Positions 22,901 through 33,909 of a stretch of DNA of 64,000 nt are shown here, piece by piece. The position numbers and the translations under genes were made by a program. Within the stretch, counting starts at the first letter, position 1; each line of letters begins with the position of its first letter. The stretch is from Hormiphora californensis (lineage: Eukaryota > Ctenophora > Tentaculata > Cydippida > Pleurobrachiidae), in NCBI GenBank assembly GCA_020137815.1, contig CM035360.1, positions 2,927,078 through 2,991,077 of the forward strand. The letters run 5' to 3'. The notes beneath the pieces were generated by a model that was not told the origin of the DNA, did not search any database, and saw only the letters and a program-made list of their open reading frames with translations.

Positions 22901-23476
22901 GTTGCTGCAGAGCTAACAATTCCAACGAATGATGATGGCTCTAGAACCTCAACCACCATTATCAAGTTAGGCTTTGACTGGAGGGGTGTGGCCCTCCACA
23001 ACCCTCACCTCTCTGCAGTTATCATTCACCAAACAGAGTCAGGTGAGTTGTGGGTGAGGGTGAGATCAGAGGCCATCGCAGTATGGGTCTGGCTGGAAAT
23101 GAAGGGATGTGGTAATAATACCGGTGGTAGTGGTAGTGGTTGTACCGGGGGAGTGTTTTCACGGAACAACTTTGTAATGTATGTACCAGAGGTAATTGTG
23201 ATATTCAACCCTGACAACGGTTGTCAGGGGGGTTGTCACAACAATCGTGGTATCCCTGACAACGGTTGTCAGGGGGGTTGTCACAACAATCGTGGTATCC
23301 CTGACAACCAGGGTATTGTTCATGAGGTTGGAGATGAAGGATTGCAGGTTCCTGAGTTTGAAGGATTGCAGGGTGAGGAGAATGAGGAACGAGATCTGAA
23401 TGAGACGGAGGGAAAGGAAGGAGATCAGAGGTCCTGTAAAGTTCACGTTACCTCACTCTATCATCACGTTGAGTGA
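19970..23476 (+). CDS. MANBA: Lysosomal beta-mannosidase (glycoside hydrolase family 2)
   Basis: Removes terminal beta-mannose from N-glycan fragments in lysosomes. Exons are 19970-21402, 21614-21762 and 21898-23476, with consensus splice sites joining in phase. The N-terminus (MIFTLLILFPSLVA) is a likely signal peptide. Family landmarks in order: FEGIDTIATV in the sugar-binding domain; SSFSWDWGPAFIPSGIW; the acid/base motif SGNNEN at the start of exon 3; the nucleophile motif ASEFGWQS near 22256-22280; and FWQLNDVWAAPTWS. At about 1,050 residues it is longer than vertebrate MANBA (about 880). The excess lies in an in-frame 10-residue repeat (20757-20960) and a C-terminal 14-residue repeat (23211-23310) with an acidic tail. 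Exon 2 needs two single-base deletions, near 21638 and 21710, to read VRVWGGGVYQGEEFYEEAD then MVWQEMMFACSLYP, probably an assembly error. The start is the first Met giving a signal peptide. Confidence 0.9.
20757..20960 (+). repeat. In-frame 30-bp tandem repeat in beta-mannosidase exon 1
   Basis: Six or seven units of TCCAAGGTAACCATGGATAC plus ACGTCATGGG encode repeats of SSKVTMDTRHG, inserted between conserved parts of the enzyme. A second frame stays open through the same repeat (20650-20991) because the unit length is a multiple of three. Confidence 0.9.
21472..21533. mobile_element. 62-bp palindromic mini-element with perfect 8-bp target duplication
   Basis: Runs from CTGTCTGGCGCCGCGACCCC to TGGCGCCGCCATACAG and is flanked by CAATCCAG on both sides (21464-21471 and 21534-21541). 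It lies in beta-mannosidase intron 1. Confidence 0.85.
21556..21613 (+). repeat. Tandem 14-bp repeat forming the pyrimidine tract and acceptor of mannosidase exon 2
   Basis: TTAATTCCTTGTTT is repeated about four times and the last, slightly changed copy (TTAATTCCTAG) supplies the acceptor at 21612-21613. Confidence 0.75.
23211..23310 (+). repeat. In-frame 42-bp repeat near the mannosidase C-terminus
   Basis: Two full units plus a partial one encode PDNGCQGGCHNNRGI. Each unit contains CCTGACAACGGTTGTCAGG, itself a near-perfect palindrome. It lies after the conserved enzyme domains. Confidence 0.85.
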
Positions 23477-24125
23477 ATTTGGAACTTTTATCGTCGATTT
23501 TGAGTGAATTAGAAACTTTTATAGGTGATTTTTTACGTTTTTCTAGAGAAATAGTAGTTAGAAGGATATCAAGTGGTAATTTTGTGGTTGAATTTACATT
23601 CAGATTTTTTAGCCTGATAAAATAACTAAGGCAGGCAATAGCAAATTCTTTTTCCAATACCTTCTTCAAAAGTAAAAATAAAAGTTATATGAAGATCTTT
23701 GTCCAAAACCTTTTGAAAAAGGGTCGAGCAAGGCAAGGGTAACTGACTTGTCGAGTAACTCAACAATAACTGACCGGTCAAGGAATTGTTCACGTTACAA
23801 AACTGACTCCATCGTCATATCCACTGGTCAGTCTTGTTTTGTTCAAACCGGGGAGGGAGGGTCGAACAAGGCAAGGTCAGTCTTGCTCAGCAAGTTGCTG
23901 GTCATATATTAACATTTTTCACATGCTTTGTCACAAACTAAACAACTACACATGTTCGTCTACGCCTGCCTACTCTTCTTGCTCCGACCGATAAAAGTAG
24001 TCAGTGTGATGCCCGACGGTCTCCTACAAAGTCTCTCCTATCCATATCCTCTCTCCTGTTGATACAGTCTAGATTGTATAGGACCGGATATAGTCTAGTC
24101 TCTCATATATCCAGATACATGTGAT
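23477..24125. other. Intergenic region between convergent genes
   Basis: Beta-mannosidase ends at 23476 on the plus strand and the small gene ends at 24126 on the minus strand. The gap holds short dispersed motifs of the GGGTCGAACAAGGCAAGG type (about 23720 and 23865) and no recognisable exon. Confidence 0.5.
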
Positions 24126-24765
24126 CTAGTCAATGCACATCAGGTCAGATTTGTTAAGGCGGTGTCCCTGACTACTCTGAAGTCTCTGGACATAGTTACT
24201 CGGGTTGCGGCTCCCAATTTCTCGGCTGGTCAGTAGTCGGACCTTAGTGTTGAAGTAGCTGATGCTCTCCCTGGTTTCTGGGGTAGATTCTTGGTCCTGT
24301 TGTTGTTCCTGTGGGGCGGGGGGGGGGGGGGTTGTTGAGTAAGGGGGGGGGGGGGGGGATACGTTGGGGTGTAGGGATGGAAAAGTCCTCCTTCAAGTCC
24401 AGGGCTTAAATTTAAACTTCATGGACCCCGATTTAGTGGCCCCCGATTTGGTGGCACCCCGATTTAGTGGCAGGATAATCTTCCCCCGATATAGGAAATT
24501 AGCAGTATATTTGACCCCGATTTAGTGGACACCCCGATTTAGTGGACAAAACTCTTTTCCCAGAGGATGTCACTAAATCGGGGTCCGACAAGTGTGACAG
24601 CTGTACCTGCTGGTTGTACTCGGGCCCATAAATTGAATTCCAGTAATCTTGGGCCTTGCGTTCCTGGTGAATCTTTTCCTTCCATCTGCTCTCATCAATG
24701 ACTTGGCTAATTTTTGCAGTGCTGAGGTTCTTCCTGTTTGCACCGGGGACACCTCCACTTGCCAT
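24126..24765 (-). CDS. Two-exon 113-residue protein of unknown function
   Basis: Exon 1 (24765-24607, starting ATG) encodes 53 residues including STAKISQVIDESRWKEKIHQ and ends at a GTACAG donor. Exon 2 (24308-24126) follows a CCCCACAG acceptor, joins in phase and encodes 60 residues ending at TAG. The spliced protein is charged and soluble, with a predicted helical first half and ISYFNTKVRLLTSREIGSRN in the second half. There is no signal peptide or membrane segment. Length, charge and Tyr/Trp-containing helices resemble small axonemal or microtubule-inner proteins, but that is only an impression and I do not recognise the family. The intron contains a pogo-like MITE and long G runs. Confidence 0.6.
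24423..24590. mobile_element. Degenerate pogo-like MITE in the intron of the small gene
   Basis: Several CCCCGATTTAGTGG copies and a right end ATCGGGGTCCGAC match the element at 7076-7553, including the CCCCCGATATAGGAAATTA interior. The left CAGTCG end and the final TG are lost, so it is an old or truncated copy. Confidence 0.7.
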
Positions 24766-25082
24766 GGTTGAGGTCAGCGCACTACAATTGATAATATTGA
24801 ATGTATACTGCCAAAAAGAAAAGATCTGTCAGAGCGAGAACCGCGGCCTTCAAAGCATTGGCCTGATAGGAAAAGACAGCAAGAGTCTTGCTGCAAGACA
24901 ATACACATAAAACGTAAAAGCAGGGAACAAATAAAAAGCTAGGTGTCTACTCGTGACTATGACCAAGAGGGCTGAATCCCGACAAACGTGTGGTGAGTCA
25001 TCATCACACGCAGTGCAGACTCTCTTGAGAAGCTACTACGCAACAAATCAACACAATAACACTAGATGCTTGAGCTGAGCAT

Positions 25083-25330
<248 letters not shown>

Positions 25331-25572
25331 CCAGCACGTCAAGCTGTAGGGGGTCTGCTTGCCTAGGATGCTACGACGGATTGATCTGTGCTGTACGCTA
25401 TTCGAATAAAAATTTCCGTGTGAACAGTATTGGTAATTGGAATATCCCAGTGAGTGAGCGGAATTGGATGGATTGTCCTCCGCAGAGCTGGCCAGCTGTA
25501 TGACCTAATAAATTAATCCGCATCCTAGGAGGTCTTCAAGTTCCAAGTCCATTGTTTGTCAGTTTCAACTCC

Positions 25573-25795
25573 AACGAGTCAGAGTGACTGGTCACTGGTC
25601 AGAGTCTGACTCAGACTCAGAGTGACTGGTCAGAGTCTGACTCAGCTTCAGAGTGACTGGTCAGAGTCTGACTCAGCTTCAGAGTGACTGGTCAGACTCT
25701 GACTCAGACTCAGAATGACTGGTCAGAGTCTGACTCAGGTCTCACTCTCAGAGTGACTGGTCAGGGCCAGGCTCAGACTCAGAGTCGGACGCGGA
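25573..25795. repeat. 31-bp tandem repeat built from GACTGGTCAGAGTCTGACTC
   Basis: Six or seven units of AGAGTGACTGGTCAGAGTCT followed by GACTCAG variants. It directly abuts the mini-element cluster at 25802. Confidence 0.85.
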
Positions 25796-25801
25796 GTGAC
25801 T

Positions 25802-26021
25802 CTGTCTGGCGCCGCGCCGCGACCCCATCTGATAATCTGTCTGGCGGCGCCAGACCCCAATTTGATTCTCACGCGACAGTGTGCTCAGATGGGTCGCAGC
25901 GCCAGACAGCTGATAATCAAATGGGGGTCTGGCATGGTGCACTGGCGCAGCCAGACTGGAGCTGTATGGCGGAGCCATACCCCAATTTGTGCGCTCAGAA
26001 GGGGTTGCGGCGCCAGACACT
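25802..26021. mobile_element. Cluster of three palindromic mini-elements, one inserted into another
   Basis: The copy at 25837-25909 (73 bp, CTGTCTGGCGGCGCCAGACC to CAGCGCCAGACAG) is flanked by CTGATAAT on both sides (25829-25836 and 25910-25917). It splits an older copy whose halves are 25802-25836 and 25918 to about 25960. A third copy, 25962-26021, has flanks GACTGGAG and GACTGGAC (7 of 8). Nested insertion within the family shows repeated transposition. Confidence 0.8.
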
Positions 26022-26339
26022 GACTGGACAGGACAGGAGTGACTGGTCACTGTCAGTACCATTACCAGTATTTGACGTAAGGCGCGAAATATGCTCGACT
26101 ATGGCATACTCTGTGCCGCGCAAATTTTGGTCGTTCGCGTTGCATCGCGCGCGATAGTTTTTGAAGCTGAAATCGAGATTTTGAAGATGAAATCGAGATT
26201 TTTTCACAAATTGGAATGCGCTGCAGCCCCCTGACAAGTTTTTACAAGTTTTAGACAAGTTTTAAAAATGATTCAGGTCGGTGTTACCCGACCCAAGAAA
26301 ATACAATAATAATTTAATTAATAATTTAAAAACACACTC

Positions 26340-27480
26340 AAAAAATAAATATAGTTAAAAAAAGAGGAAATCTGGAGAAGTGGGGAGGGAGATGGGGGAG
26401 GGAGAAGGGATCAAGGTATCTGTGTATGGGGGGGGTGCATAGTGATAGAGTTGGTGGTAAGTGGAGAAGAGAACAGTGTGGTTAAGGGAGTGGGAATGAC
26501 CGGGTGGAAGGGTGAGAGAGAGAAACACGATGCTAAGAGAGAGGTGAACAGCAGTGAGGTGGAGAGGGAGCACTTAAACAGGGGGAAAGGAAGAAGGGAA
26601 TAGAGGTAGTAAGACAACGTGCGGGAGGCGGGGGACCGGAGGTAAAGGAGGACTGAGGCTGACGAAGAGCACTGAGAGCAGCAAGGGATGGGTTCCTGGG
26701 AAAGGGCAGCGAGGTCTGGAGGAAAGGGTGAGATGAAGGAGGGCCAGAGGTGAGGAATGGAAAAGGTGAGAGTACCAGAAGAGCAAGAGGCGAGACGATG
26801 ATCCGGATCAAAAAGGGGGGGGGGCTGGAACGAGGAGGGAGATGGAGGGGTCCAGACCAGCGGTGGAGACGACGAGAAGGAAGCGGAGAGTCGGTGGAGC
26901 CTGGCTGTCGGGGACAAGGGACTGACGGAGAGATGCAACTCAGAGAGAGGAAGTAGATGGAAACCACGGACAGGAAAAAGGGTGGTGAGGGCTGGAAACG
27001 ATGAAGGAGGGCCAGAGATGGAGGTGAGGAAGGAGAGGGGGAGCACCCAGTGAGCAGAAGAGGCGATGACCTGGATCAGAGGGACGGTAGCCTGGAACAG
27101 AGGGTATCAGAGGAGAGCTGGAACGAGGAATACGAGGAGGTCTGACAGAGCGGTAGAGAGGGAAGGGGTGGAAAGGGTTGGAGTCAGCAGTCGAGAAGAA
27201 GTGGAGGCGGTGACCTGAATCAAAGGGACGGTAGCCTGGAACAGAGGGTATCAGAGGAGAGCTGGAACGAGGAGTATGAGGAGGAGGTCTGACAGGGCGG
27301 TAGAGACGGAGAGCAGGAAGGGACTGTCGGAGGGCTCCAGGGAGGGGGTGGAAAGGGTTGGAGTCAGCAGGCGAGAAGAAGTAGGGCAGGAAATAAGGGT
27401 TGAGGAAGGGAGGAGTGGGAGCCGGTGTATAAAAGACGCGGGAAACCAGACAAAGGAAGAGAGGAGGAGATGACGAAGCA
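26340..27480. repeat. Purine-rich minisatellite region with 110-185 bp units
   Basis: Imperfect tandem copies of a G/A-rich block contain CTGGAACGAGGA, GGTCTGACAG and GTGGAAAGGGTTGGAGTCAG. The clearest pair is 27065-27200 against 27205-27380. Open frames on the other strand (Pro/Ser/Leu-rich) are low-complexity shadows. Confidence 0.7.
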
Positions 27481-27523
27481 CAGGTGTACCCCGCGCGTAA
27501 GGGTATAGCCCGCGCCCCCCACT

Positions 27524-27799
27524 CTAGGGGTGAGACGGCGCGCCCTCCTGCAACGAGTCCCCCCGACCTCTCAGAGTGAGAGATGTGTTAACATATTGAG
27601 CCAGAATGTTAGATGCAATAGGGTGGTTAGGGGGTGGTGGTGGGACTGCTTTGGGATCTCTAATGATTCGAGCGGCGTCCATGTGAGGTAACCGATAGAT
27701 CTCATCCAGCTGGAGGAGGGGCAATATAGACTTGAACCAAGGTAGGTGGTACTTCTCTTGTTCAGTAAGAGCTCGCTTGGCTAGACATGAGCTATCCAT
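27524..27799 (-). CDS. Unrecognised protein, probably a first exon
   Basis: The frame starts MDSSCLAKRALTEQEKYHLP and continues with LPLLQLDEIYRLPHMDAARI, a PPPPPNHP stretch and SNILAQYVNTSLTLRG. Amino-acid composition is like real protein for about 75 residues, then becomes GC-rich and doubtful. A GGTCGG sequence near 27575 could be the donor. No partner exon was found in the purine-rich repeat downstream on this strand. It is divergent from the gene at 28629 with 0.8 kb between. Function unknown. Confidence 0.4.
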   Translation of the reverse strand: MDSSCLAKRALTEQEKYHLPWFKSILPLLQLDEIYRLPHMDAARIIRDPKAVPPPPPNHPIASNILAQYVNTSLTLRGRGDSLQEGAPSHP

Positions 27800-28628
27800 A
27801 GTTTGGAGCCTCTTGAGAAAGGATAGAGTGTGCCCCCCTCATGCGCGCACCCCCGCAACGAGGGGACTGGAGGGAATGCCGCGCGCGCGTTTGGCCTGAG
27901 CCCGGCTGGGTCGAAAATAACTTTGCGGTCGAAAAAACGGCGGTGCTTATAACTTTGGCTCCTGTAGTCCGTTTGACTTGATTCTTTCACCAGTTGTTAG
28001 ATCTGACGATTATCTACCTTGCTGTTTTTGAGAGAAGTTAATTGGACTTAAGGAGGCTGAGCAATAGCCGTTGAAAGATGGGTTGTTTTCAAAAAGTGAC
28101 GTCACAGGTTCCTGCAGGGACACCTTTTTTAAAATTTCATTCAAATTTCGATTTTACCGCACTCGATTTTGCGGAGTTTGGTTCATATCTCCTGTTCCTG
28201 ATAAGATAGAGACCTGAAACCGGTTGCATTTGAAAGCTCTTATCTTCTTCTTTCCAACGCTACCAAAACGATTTCTGTACCTTATCTGGAACCGGAGATA
28301 TGATTGATTATGTATTCCCCCCCAGCGCGGTATTCCCTCCAGGCCCCTTATATTATATTATAAGGGGCCTGCAACGTATGCCAATTTCACAAACTGATCT
28401 CCATACCGAATTAAGAATTTGTGACGAGTAACGAGTTTGAAAAGCGCTGTAAATATTATCCTGCTTTGCGTTGGGTCTGTAGCTTATGCCAGTGAAAAAT
28501 CACGCCTTGAAGGGAGATTTTGTATCCAAAAATCGATAAAAATTGCTTCAAAATGTCCCGAAATTCCCCTCTACGTTCCCACCCTTTCTGTTTTCTTTTA
28601 GCAAACTTACAACTTAGTGAAGTTGTAA
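27800..28628. other. Region between divergent genes
   Basis: CG-rich to about 27900, then anonymous repeat-like sequence with TTCATATCTCCTG and CCGGAGATATGA motifs at 28185-28305 that resemble inverted halves. A bidirectional promoter is plausible here, but no defined element is seen. Confidence 0.35.
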
Positions 28629-29886
28629 ATGGCCAATGTTAAAATGACGGGTACTAGTCCTCCGACAAGCTCTAAAAGGATAGCTGTTGAGGTGGGTGAT
28701 GATGCTCTTATCACACCTGCACTGGAGCGATTCAAGAAGTTAACAGACACAGAGTGGGATATGGAGGGAATTGAGGTGGATTTTAATGCTCCTGTGCAAC
28801 CTAACAGTCAGCGGTGTGTCAAGTGTAAAGGAATGATGCACGACAAAACTTTTAAAATTTCCTTCACATTATACCCACCGTGGAGTAACCCCAGAGTGAA
28901 CATCTCAACACTAGCTGCAGACTACCTCTTCTACCTGATGCCCCGGTGGATACACTTTGATGTCTTTAAAGATGATATCCCGAATCACATGGGCATCCTC
29001 AGCTCCATGGGGTTTGATTTTTGGACTGTCACCAAGAGGCTCCATCCTTCCTGGTGCTGGGAGGCCAAGTGTATTCTGGGGGGTGTTGTGTTGTCCCATG
29101 TTATCGAGCATCGTAGAGATGAGGCTGCAGCACACGCCCGGGCGCTAGTACAAGCTCTATTCCTGCTAGGCCGGAAGGGATCCCACGTCTTTCTGCGTCA
29201 CCACACACCCCTTGAGAAGAGGAAGGTGTATGGGAAGGAGGAGCTACTGGCGATGAAACCGGCCGGGTTGGTTGCAGATTTCGCGGGTAATCCAGATTTT
29301 TGGACTATGGAAATTGCAGGCGACGCTATGAACTATTTGATAGAGGAAAAATCCTGGGAGAAAGAGTTAAAGGAGGCAGTTGCAAAACATAAACTGGTTG
29401 AAAAACAGCACTACAAAACACGATTTGAGGGGTATATGTATATGAAAACTAATCCTACAATCCACAACATTAGGTTTCAGGTACCTCTGGATGGGAAACC
29501 TGGTGCTATATTTGTACACGGGAGGCACGTGGTGGTCTCGACACAACGTTTAATATTCCTCAACCAAACACGAGGCATCCTTGGTTATGTGATGTGGGTG
29601 TTTAATAAACTCAAGTTTATCCGTGCTATTGAGTTTTACTTGGGGATCAAGGTGTCGAAAGGGAAGTTGGAGGAGTCTTTAAAGTGGGTGAAAGGAGCTA
29701 AGTTTGGAGTGCGGTATGAGGGGAATAGTTGTGTGATTGTGACACGGAGTGGATCTTTCAAACCAGATGGAATTGATCGGGTAATTTTTAAACAGCATCA
29801 TGTTTTTGTATTGTATATATCTTCATTGTTTGTTTGTTTGTTTGTCATAGGAACCTGGGATACTGGGTCATCTTGGTCTTAATTAA
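28629..29886 (+). CDS. 395-residue protein of unknown family
   Basis: Exon 1 (28629-29780) opens at ATG and encodes 384 residues. A 70-bp intron (GTAATT...TTTGTCATAG, 29781-29850) leads to a 12-codon final exon ending IDREPGILGHLGLN and a TAA stop at 29886. Reading through the intron gives a longer, hydrophobic and less likely tail. Visible features: a CVKCKG pair of cysteines near residue 62; several aromatic-rich stretches (DYLFYLMPRWIHFDVF, FDFWTVTKRLHPSWCWEA); a helical Ala-rich segment (RRDEAAAHARALVQALF); and a Lys/Glu-rich region (KSWEKELKEAVAKHKLVEKQ). No signal peptide. I do not recognise a family. A single long exon with a tiny terminal intron could reflect retroposition or a lineage-specific gene. 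Confidence 0.6.
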
Positions 29887-30034
29887 GGAGAGATTGATTG
29901 GTTATTCAGTAGTTATGAGATTTGAGCAAGAACTAAAGAAGTATGAAAACACTGGGTTTGACCGGGAAATGGGAATTGAACCAGGGACCTTCAGAGTTCA
30001 GAGATACATGCTCGAAGCTATATCACTAAGCTAT

Positions 30035-31161
30035 TCAACCCCCAAAATTTCCAGCCTTATAACCTTGTTTCCTGCAAAGAGGAGCTTCATCATCCCACAC
30101 TCCGTCGCTATTACAGGTCCTCTCAGAACTACCGTATCGCACGTGCTTCTTCTGACAGTCGATGGTAACTGTCTGTCCTGCATCTGTATCGTACCAACTT
30201 CCTTGCACAGATCCGTCTACGGTAAATCCGGGGCACACTGATGGACAGAAATGAATAATAAACCACTATAATGGTGTATATATCTTTTGGATATATTGAG
30301 TAGTGATTGATAAAATTTCAGCTATATTGTTAACAGCGTGATAAATCGTTACTTTATCAGTTTATTAGTTCTGAAATCTGATTTCACCTGATGGTTTTTT
30401 TTTGCAGCGAACAGCTTTGTATCACAAATGACGGATAATTCTATTTGTGGTGATTTACATAAGTTACTGATTATCCCAACATTACCTGTGGGCTTTGCTC
30501 GGTAGCTATCTGATGCGGTGTCAGTCTTTTGAAACTTTATCGTATCAACAACATCTCCTCCCAATTGTGACACACAGCTACTCTCACTACTGTCACTGAA
30601 CTGATAGTCCAGTACCTCCACCCCATTACACCCTATACTGATGGTGGTGGCTGTCTTCCGAATTGTCCACGTCTTGTCCACTTCTCCTGGTGGTTGTACT
30701 GGGAGGGTGGGCCATGAGCTGGTGCAGGATTCGATGTAGTATTGGATAGTTGAGTTGAACAACACCCACACTGCTCCAATGAAGTTCCCATCATTTTTTA
30801 TATTCACCCGTATCATCTCCTCACTCCCGGTAGTAGAGTCGGTTTTGATTTGAAGAGGGGTGCTCTCCAGATCAAATGGTATATCAGTACGACTTACCAC
30901 TGGAATCCACGCTGAAAAAAATTACAACATTTTATTCATCCGCTATTCATAAAGCTATTGTATCCCACTTTTGTCTAGCGGGGCCGACCTGAGCGCACTG
31001 TCGAGAGAATCAAAACGGAGTCTGGCGATTTGATCAGTCTGTAAGTGTACGGACGTGGCTATAATAGGTAAAATGATGTGGCTAAATAAAAAATAGCGTC
31101 GCTCACCTTCTGTTTCATGGAGCTTGGTCAGCAATAAAATGGAAAACAGAAAACAATTCAT
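30035..31161 (-). CDS. Secreted farnesoic-acid-methyltransferase-like plus sushi domain protein
   Basis: Three exons on the minus strand (31161-31107, 30911-30486, 30237-30035) join in phase to give 227 residues. Residues 1-19 (MNCFLFSILLLTKLHETEG) are a signal peptide. Residues about 20-160 resemble the domain named Methyltransf_FA: AWIPVVSRTDIPFDLEST, then TWTIRKTATTISIGCNGVEV, YQFSDSSESSCVS and GGDVVDTIKF. Despite its name this domain has no proven catalytic role and is often found in extracellular proteins. The last 60 residues form one sushi/CCP module with C...C...C...C spacing (CPGFTVDG, TIDC, RTCNSDGVW, APLC). The product is likely an extracellular recognition or matrix protein. The family assignment is from memory of conserved strings. 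Confidence 0.7.
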
Positions 31162-31358
31162 TTTGGTTATCACATTTACAGTGTCAAACAAAACAGTGTC
31201 TAGGATAAACCGGGGCAAAATGGTTAACTTTTTACTTAATCGGTTCTCACCCCCGTTTAAAAAAGATGAGATGAAAAAATTATATAGGATAATTTATATA
31301 AGATAAATATACACAAATAAGATAAATTTCAACTCTAGGGACCATTATTTACTTAATT

Positions 31359-33836
31359 GGGGGGGGGACATGTTAATTGTTAATAAATCACCTCTTTTTT
31401 TCGATTTTGTTAATTAACGTTAATTAACAAAATTAACAAAATTAACAAATGCTAAAAGACTGTTCTTATCGGTTGATAATACGACTTTAACTGGTTTAAT
31501 TTGATAGTTTAATGACTTACCTAACACATATATACCCAAACAAGGCCTCTTCCGGTAACCAAAGTCCGACATAAAGGTTTTTTGGCTCAAAATCGATAAA
31601 ATCCAAAAGTTACAAATATTTCAATTTAGCGTATAAAATCTCACTTTAACGTAATTTTTTCATAGATAATCGATTCTTTTAACGAAAGAAGATGATGTAC
31701 AACGTTTCTGTTGGAAAAAGAAATACAATTTTTCAAAAATCATTTTTTTGGTCAAAGATTGAAAATTTGCTTCGCTACAAATCCGTGTGTTTTTTTAGAA
31801 AAAATTGATTTTTGGGATATTTTTGATTTTTAGGTAAATTCATGAGTCTTAATTAGGTTTTAGAGTTGGAAAATGTGAATTAGGGTCATTCGACTTCAAT
31901 TGCGGTTTAGTTTAGCTAGTTTTTATTAAAAGGTACACAATGGAACAAATCGCTGTAGAAAAGCCGAATAGTAAGGTGATAGTAAGTTGCCATTCATAGC
32001 GGTTCTCTCATCCTACCACAAAAAAATTTGTTACAAAGGAATTCCACCTCAAATGTACTCCTAAGGGTCCCCTCTATCGATTCCAACCAATGCTCATATT
32101 TGCTCAGGGGTGCTAAGGCCTCATTTCCGGGTGGGCGTGGTACCTGTATTTTCAGCCTGAGGCCAAAACCATAAGTACCCTTAAAATAGGAGTAGAGATA
32201 AAATCGAGGGCACTAGAGTGATCAGCGTCCTCGCATTAGTGGGGGTAGGTGCCAGAATTAAGTCTCTATCTCATGTGGTTAATTAGATAATTGGATAATT
32301 AGGTTTGCGCATAACCGTTTTTTGGCTATATGGCTATAGCCACTTAGGAATGGTTTAGAGACTTTTCATTGGTGCCATTTTGTAGACAAAACGAAGTTGT
32401 GGGGGGTCGACGTCGGACTTTTAAGCTCTATCTTCAACCGTTTAGCCGTTATTTGGCTTTTAAGATTCTCCAAATGAGCAAAATACGGTAAAAACCCCAA
32501 TTTTGAACACCGTTAAAGCCAAATAACGGCTAAACGGTTGAAGATAGAGCTTAAAAGTCCGACGTCGACCCCCCATAACTTCGTATTGCCTACAAAATGG
32601 CACCAATGAAAAGTCTCTAAAGCATTCCTAAGTGGCTATAGCCATATAGCCAAAAAACGGTTATGCGCAAACCTCAAAAAAAAAAACCTAATTATCCAAT
32701 TATCTAATTAACCAGATGAGATAGAGACTTAATTCCGGGACCTACCCCCACTAATGCGAGGACGCTGATCAGTGATCAGCGTCCTCGCATTAGTGGGGGT
32801 TGCTAAGTTGAAATTTTTGAATACTCAATTTTAAAGTCTTGCACATGTATTGGGATGTTCTATGAACTAATTTCCGTGTTTTGAAATTTTGAAATTTTAA
32901 AATTTTTTTTCGATTTTTTCCCGATTTTTCACCAAAATCAAGGGCCAAAAAAGTGGCTTGCGATCCTTAGTGGCTCAACCGTTTGGGCTGAAACTCCGGA
33001 TATCTGTAGATAATTACCCAATGAATAACAGGAAATATGATGCATAGCGATATTTGACTATAAAGACCCAATTTTTTACTATACAACCGTATGTACACGA
33101 ATACAACCCATGCGCACTGCAATAAACAGCAAAAACAAGGGTCACAAAAGTGGCTTGCGATCCTTAGTGGCTCAACCGTTTGGGCTGAAACTCCGGATAT
33201 CTGTAGATAATTACCCAATGAATAACAGGAAATATGATGCATAGCGATTCATTCCGACTTAGCAACCCCTACTGATCACTCTAGTGCCCTCGATTTTATC
33301 TCTACTCCTATTTTAAGGGTACTTATGGTTTTGGCCTCAGGCTGAAAATACAGGTACCACGCCCACCCGGAAATGAGGCCTTAGCACCCCTGAGCAAATA
33401 TGAGCATTGGTTGGAATCGATAGAGGGGACCCTTAGGAGTACATTTGAGGTGGAATTCCTTTGTAACAAATTTTTTTGTGGTAGGATGAGAGAACCGCTA
33501 TGAATGGCAACTGCTCTTCGAACCAATCGAGAGTACTTGTCTATTTAGCCGGTATATAAATCCATTTTGTTGTTGTTGTTGTTGTTGAGGCTAAAATTTT
33601 AGTTAAATCACCTTACTAGAAGTAGAGGTAGTATGGGTATGCAAATCGTGCAGAAGGAACAACTTTGCTCGCAGAACAAGTGTTTAATACCAAAAACACG
33701 TGCTAAAGGGGATTTAGATGGCATAAATGGCATTTGTTAACGTTTGTTAACTTTTTGTTAATTTTGTTAATAAATCACCTGTTTTCTCGATGTTAATATT
33801 AACAAAGTTAACAAAGTTAACATGTCCCCCCCCCCC
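31359..33836. mobile_element. 2.5-kb composite hAT-like element made of nested palindromes
   Basis: The outer ends are a G run followed by GACATGTTAAT (left) and the complement ending in a C run (right), flanked by ACTTAATT on both sides (31351-31358 and 33837-33844), a perfect 8-bp duplication. Inside, a second inverted repeat begins near 31984 (AGTTGCCATTCATAGCGG) and ends near 33512. Inside that lies a third, about 32222-32774 (CGCATTAGTGGGGGTAG ends), and a fourth, about 32790-33270 (GGGGTTGCTAAGT ends). The fourth contains a 100-bp direct repeat at 32943-33045 and 33138-33247. No transposase is visible. Frames such as 33323-33526 are shadows of the palindrome arms. Confidence 0.75.
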
Positions 33837-33909
33837 ACTTAATTAAATACCTAATTTAAAAATTTGGGTAGGCAAAATTGGTACCGGGGCAAAATGGTTA
33901 ACTCGCCCG

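Noticed and set aside
26411-27046. 211-aa Pro/Ser/Leu-rich frame
   Set aside because: Shadow of a purine-rich tandem repeat on the other strand.
29834-30241. 135-aa plus-strand frame after the 28.6-kb gene
   Set aside because: Antisense to the sushi exon on the minus strand; the short in-frame exon at 29851-29886 explains the gene end better.
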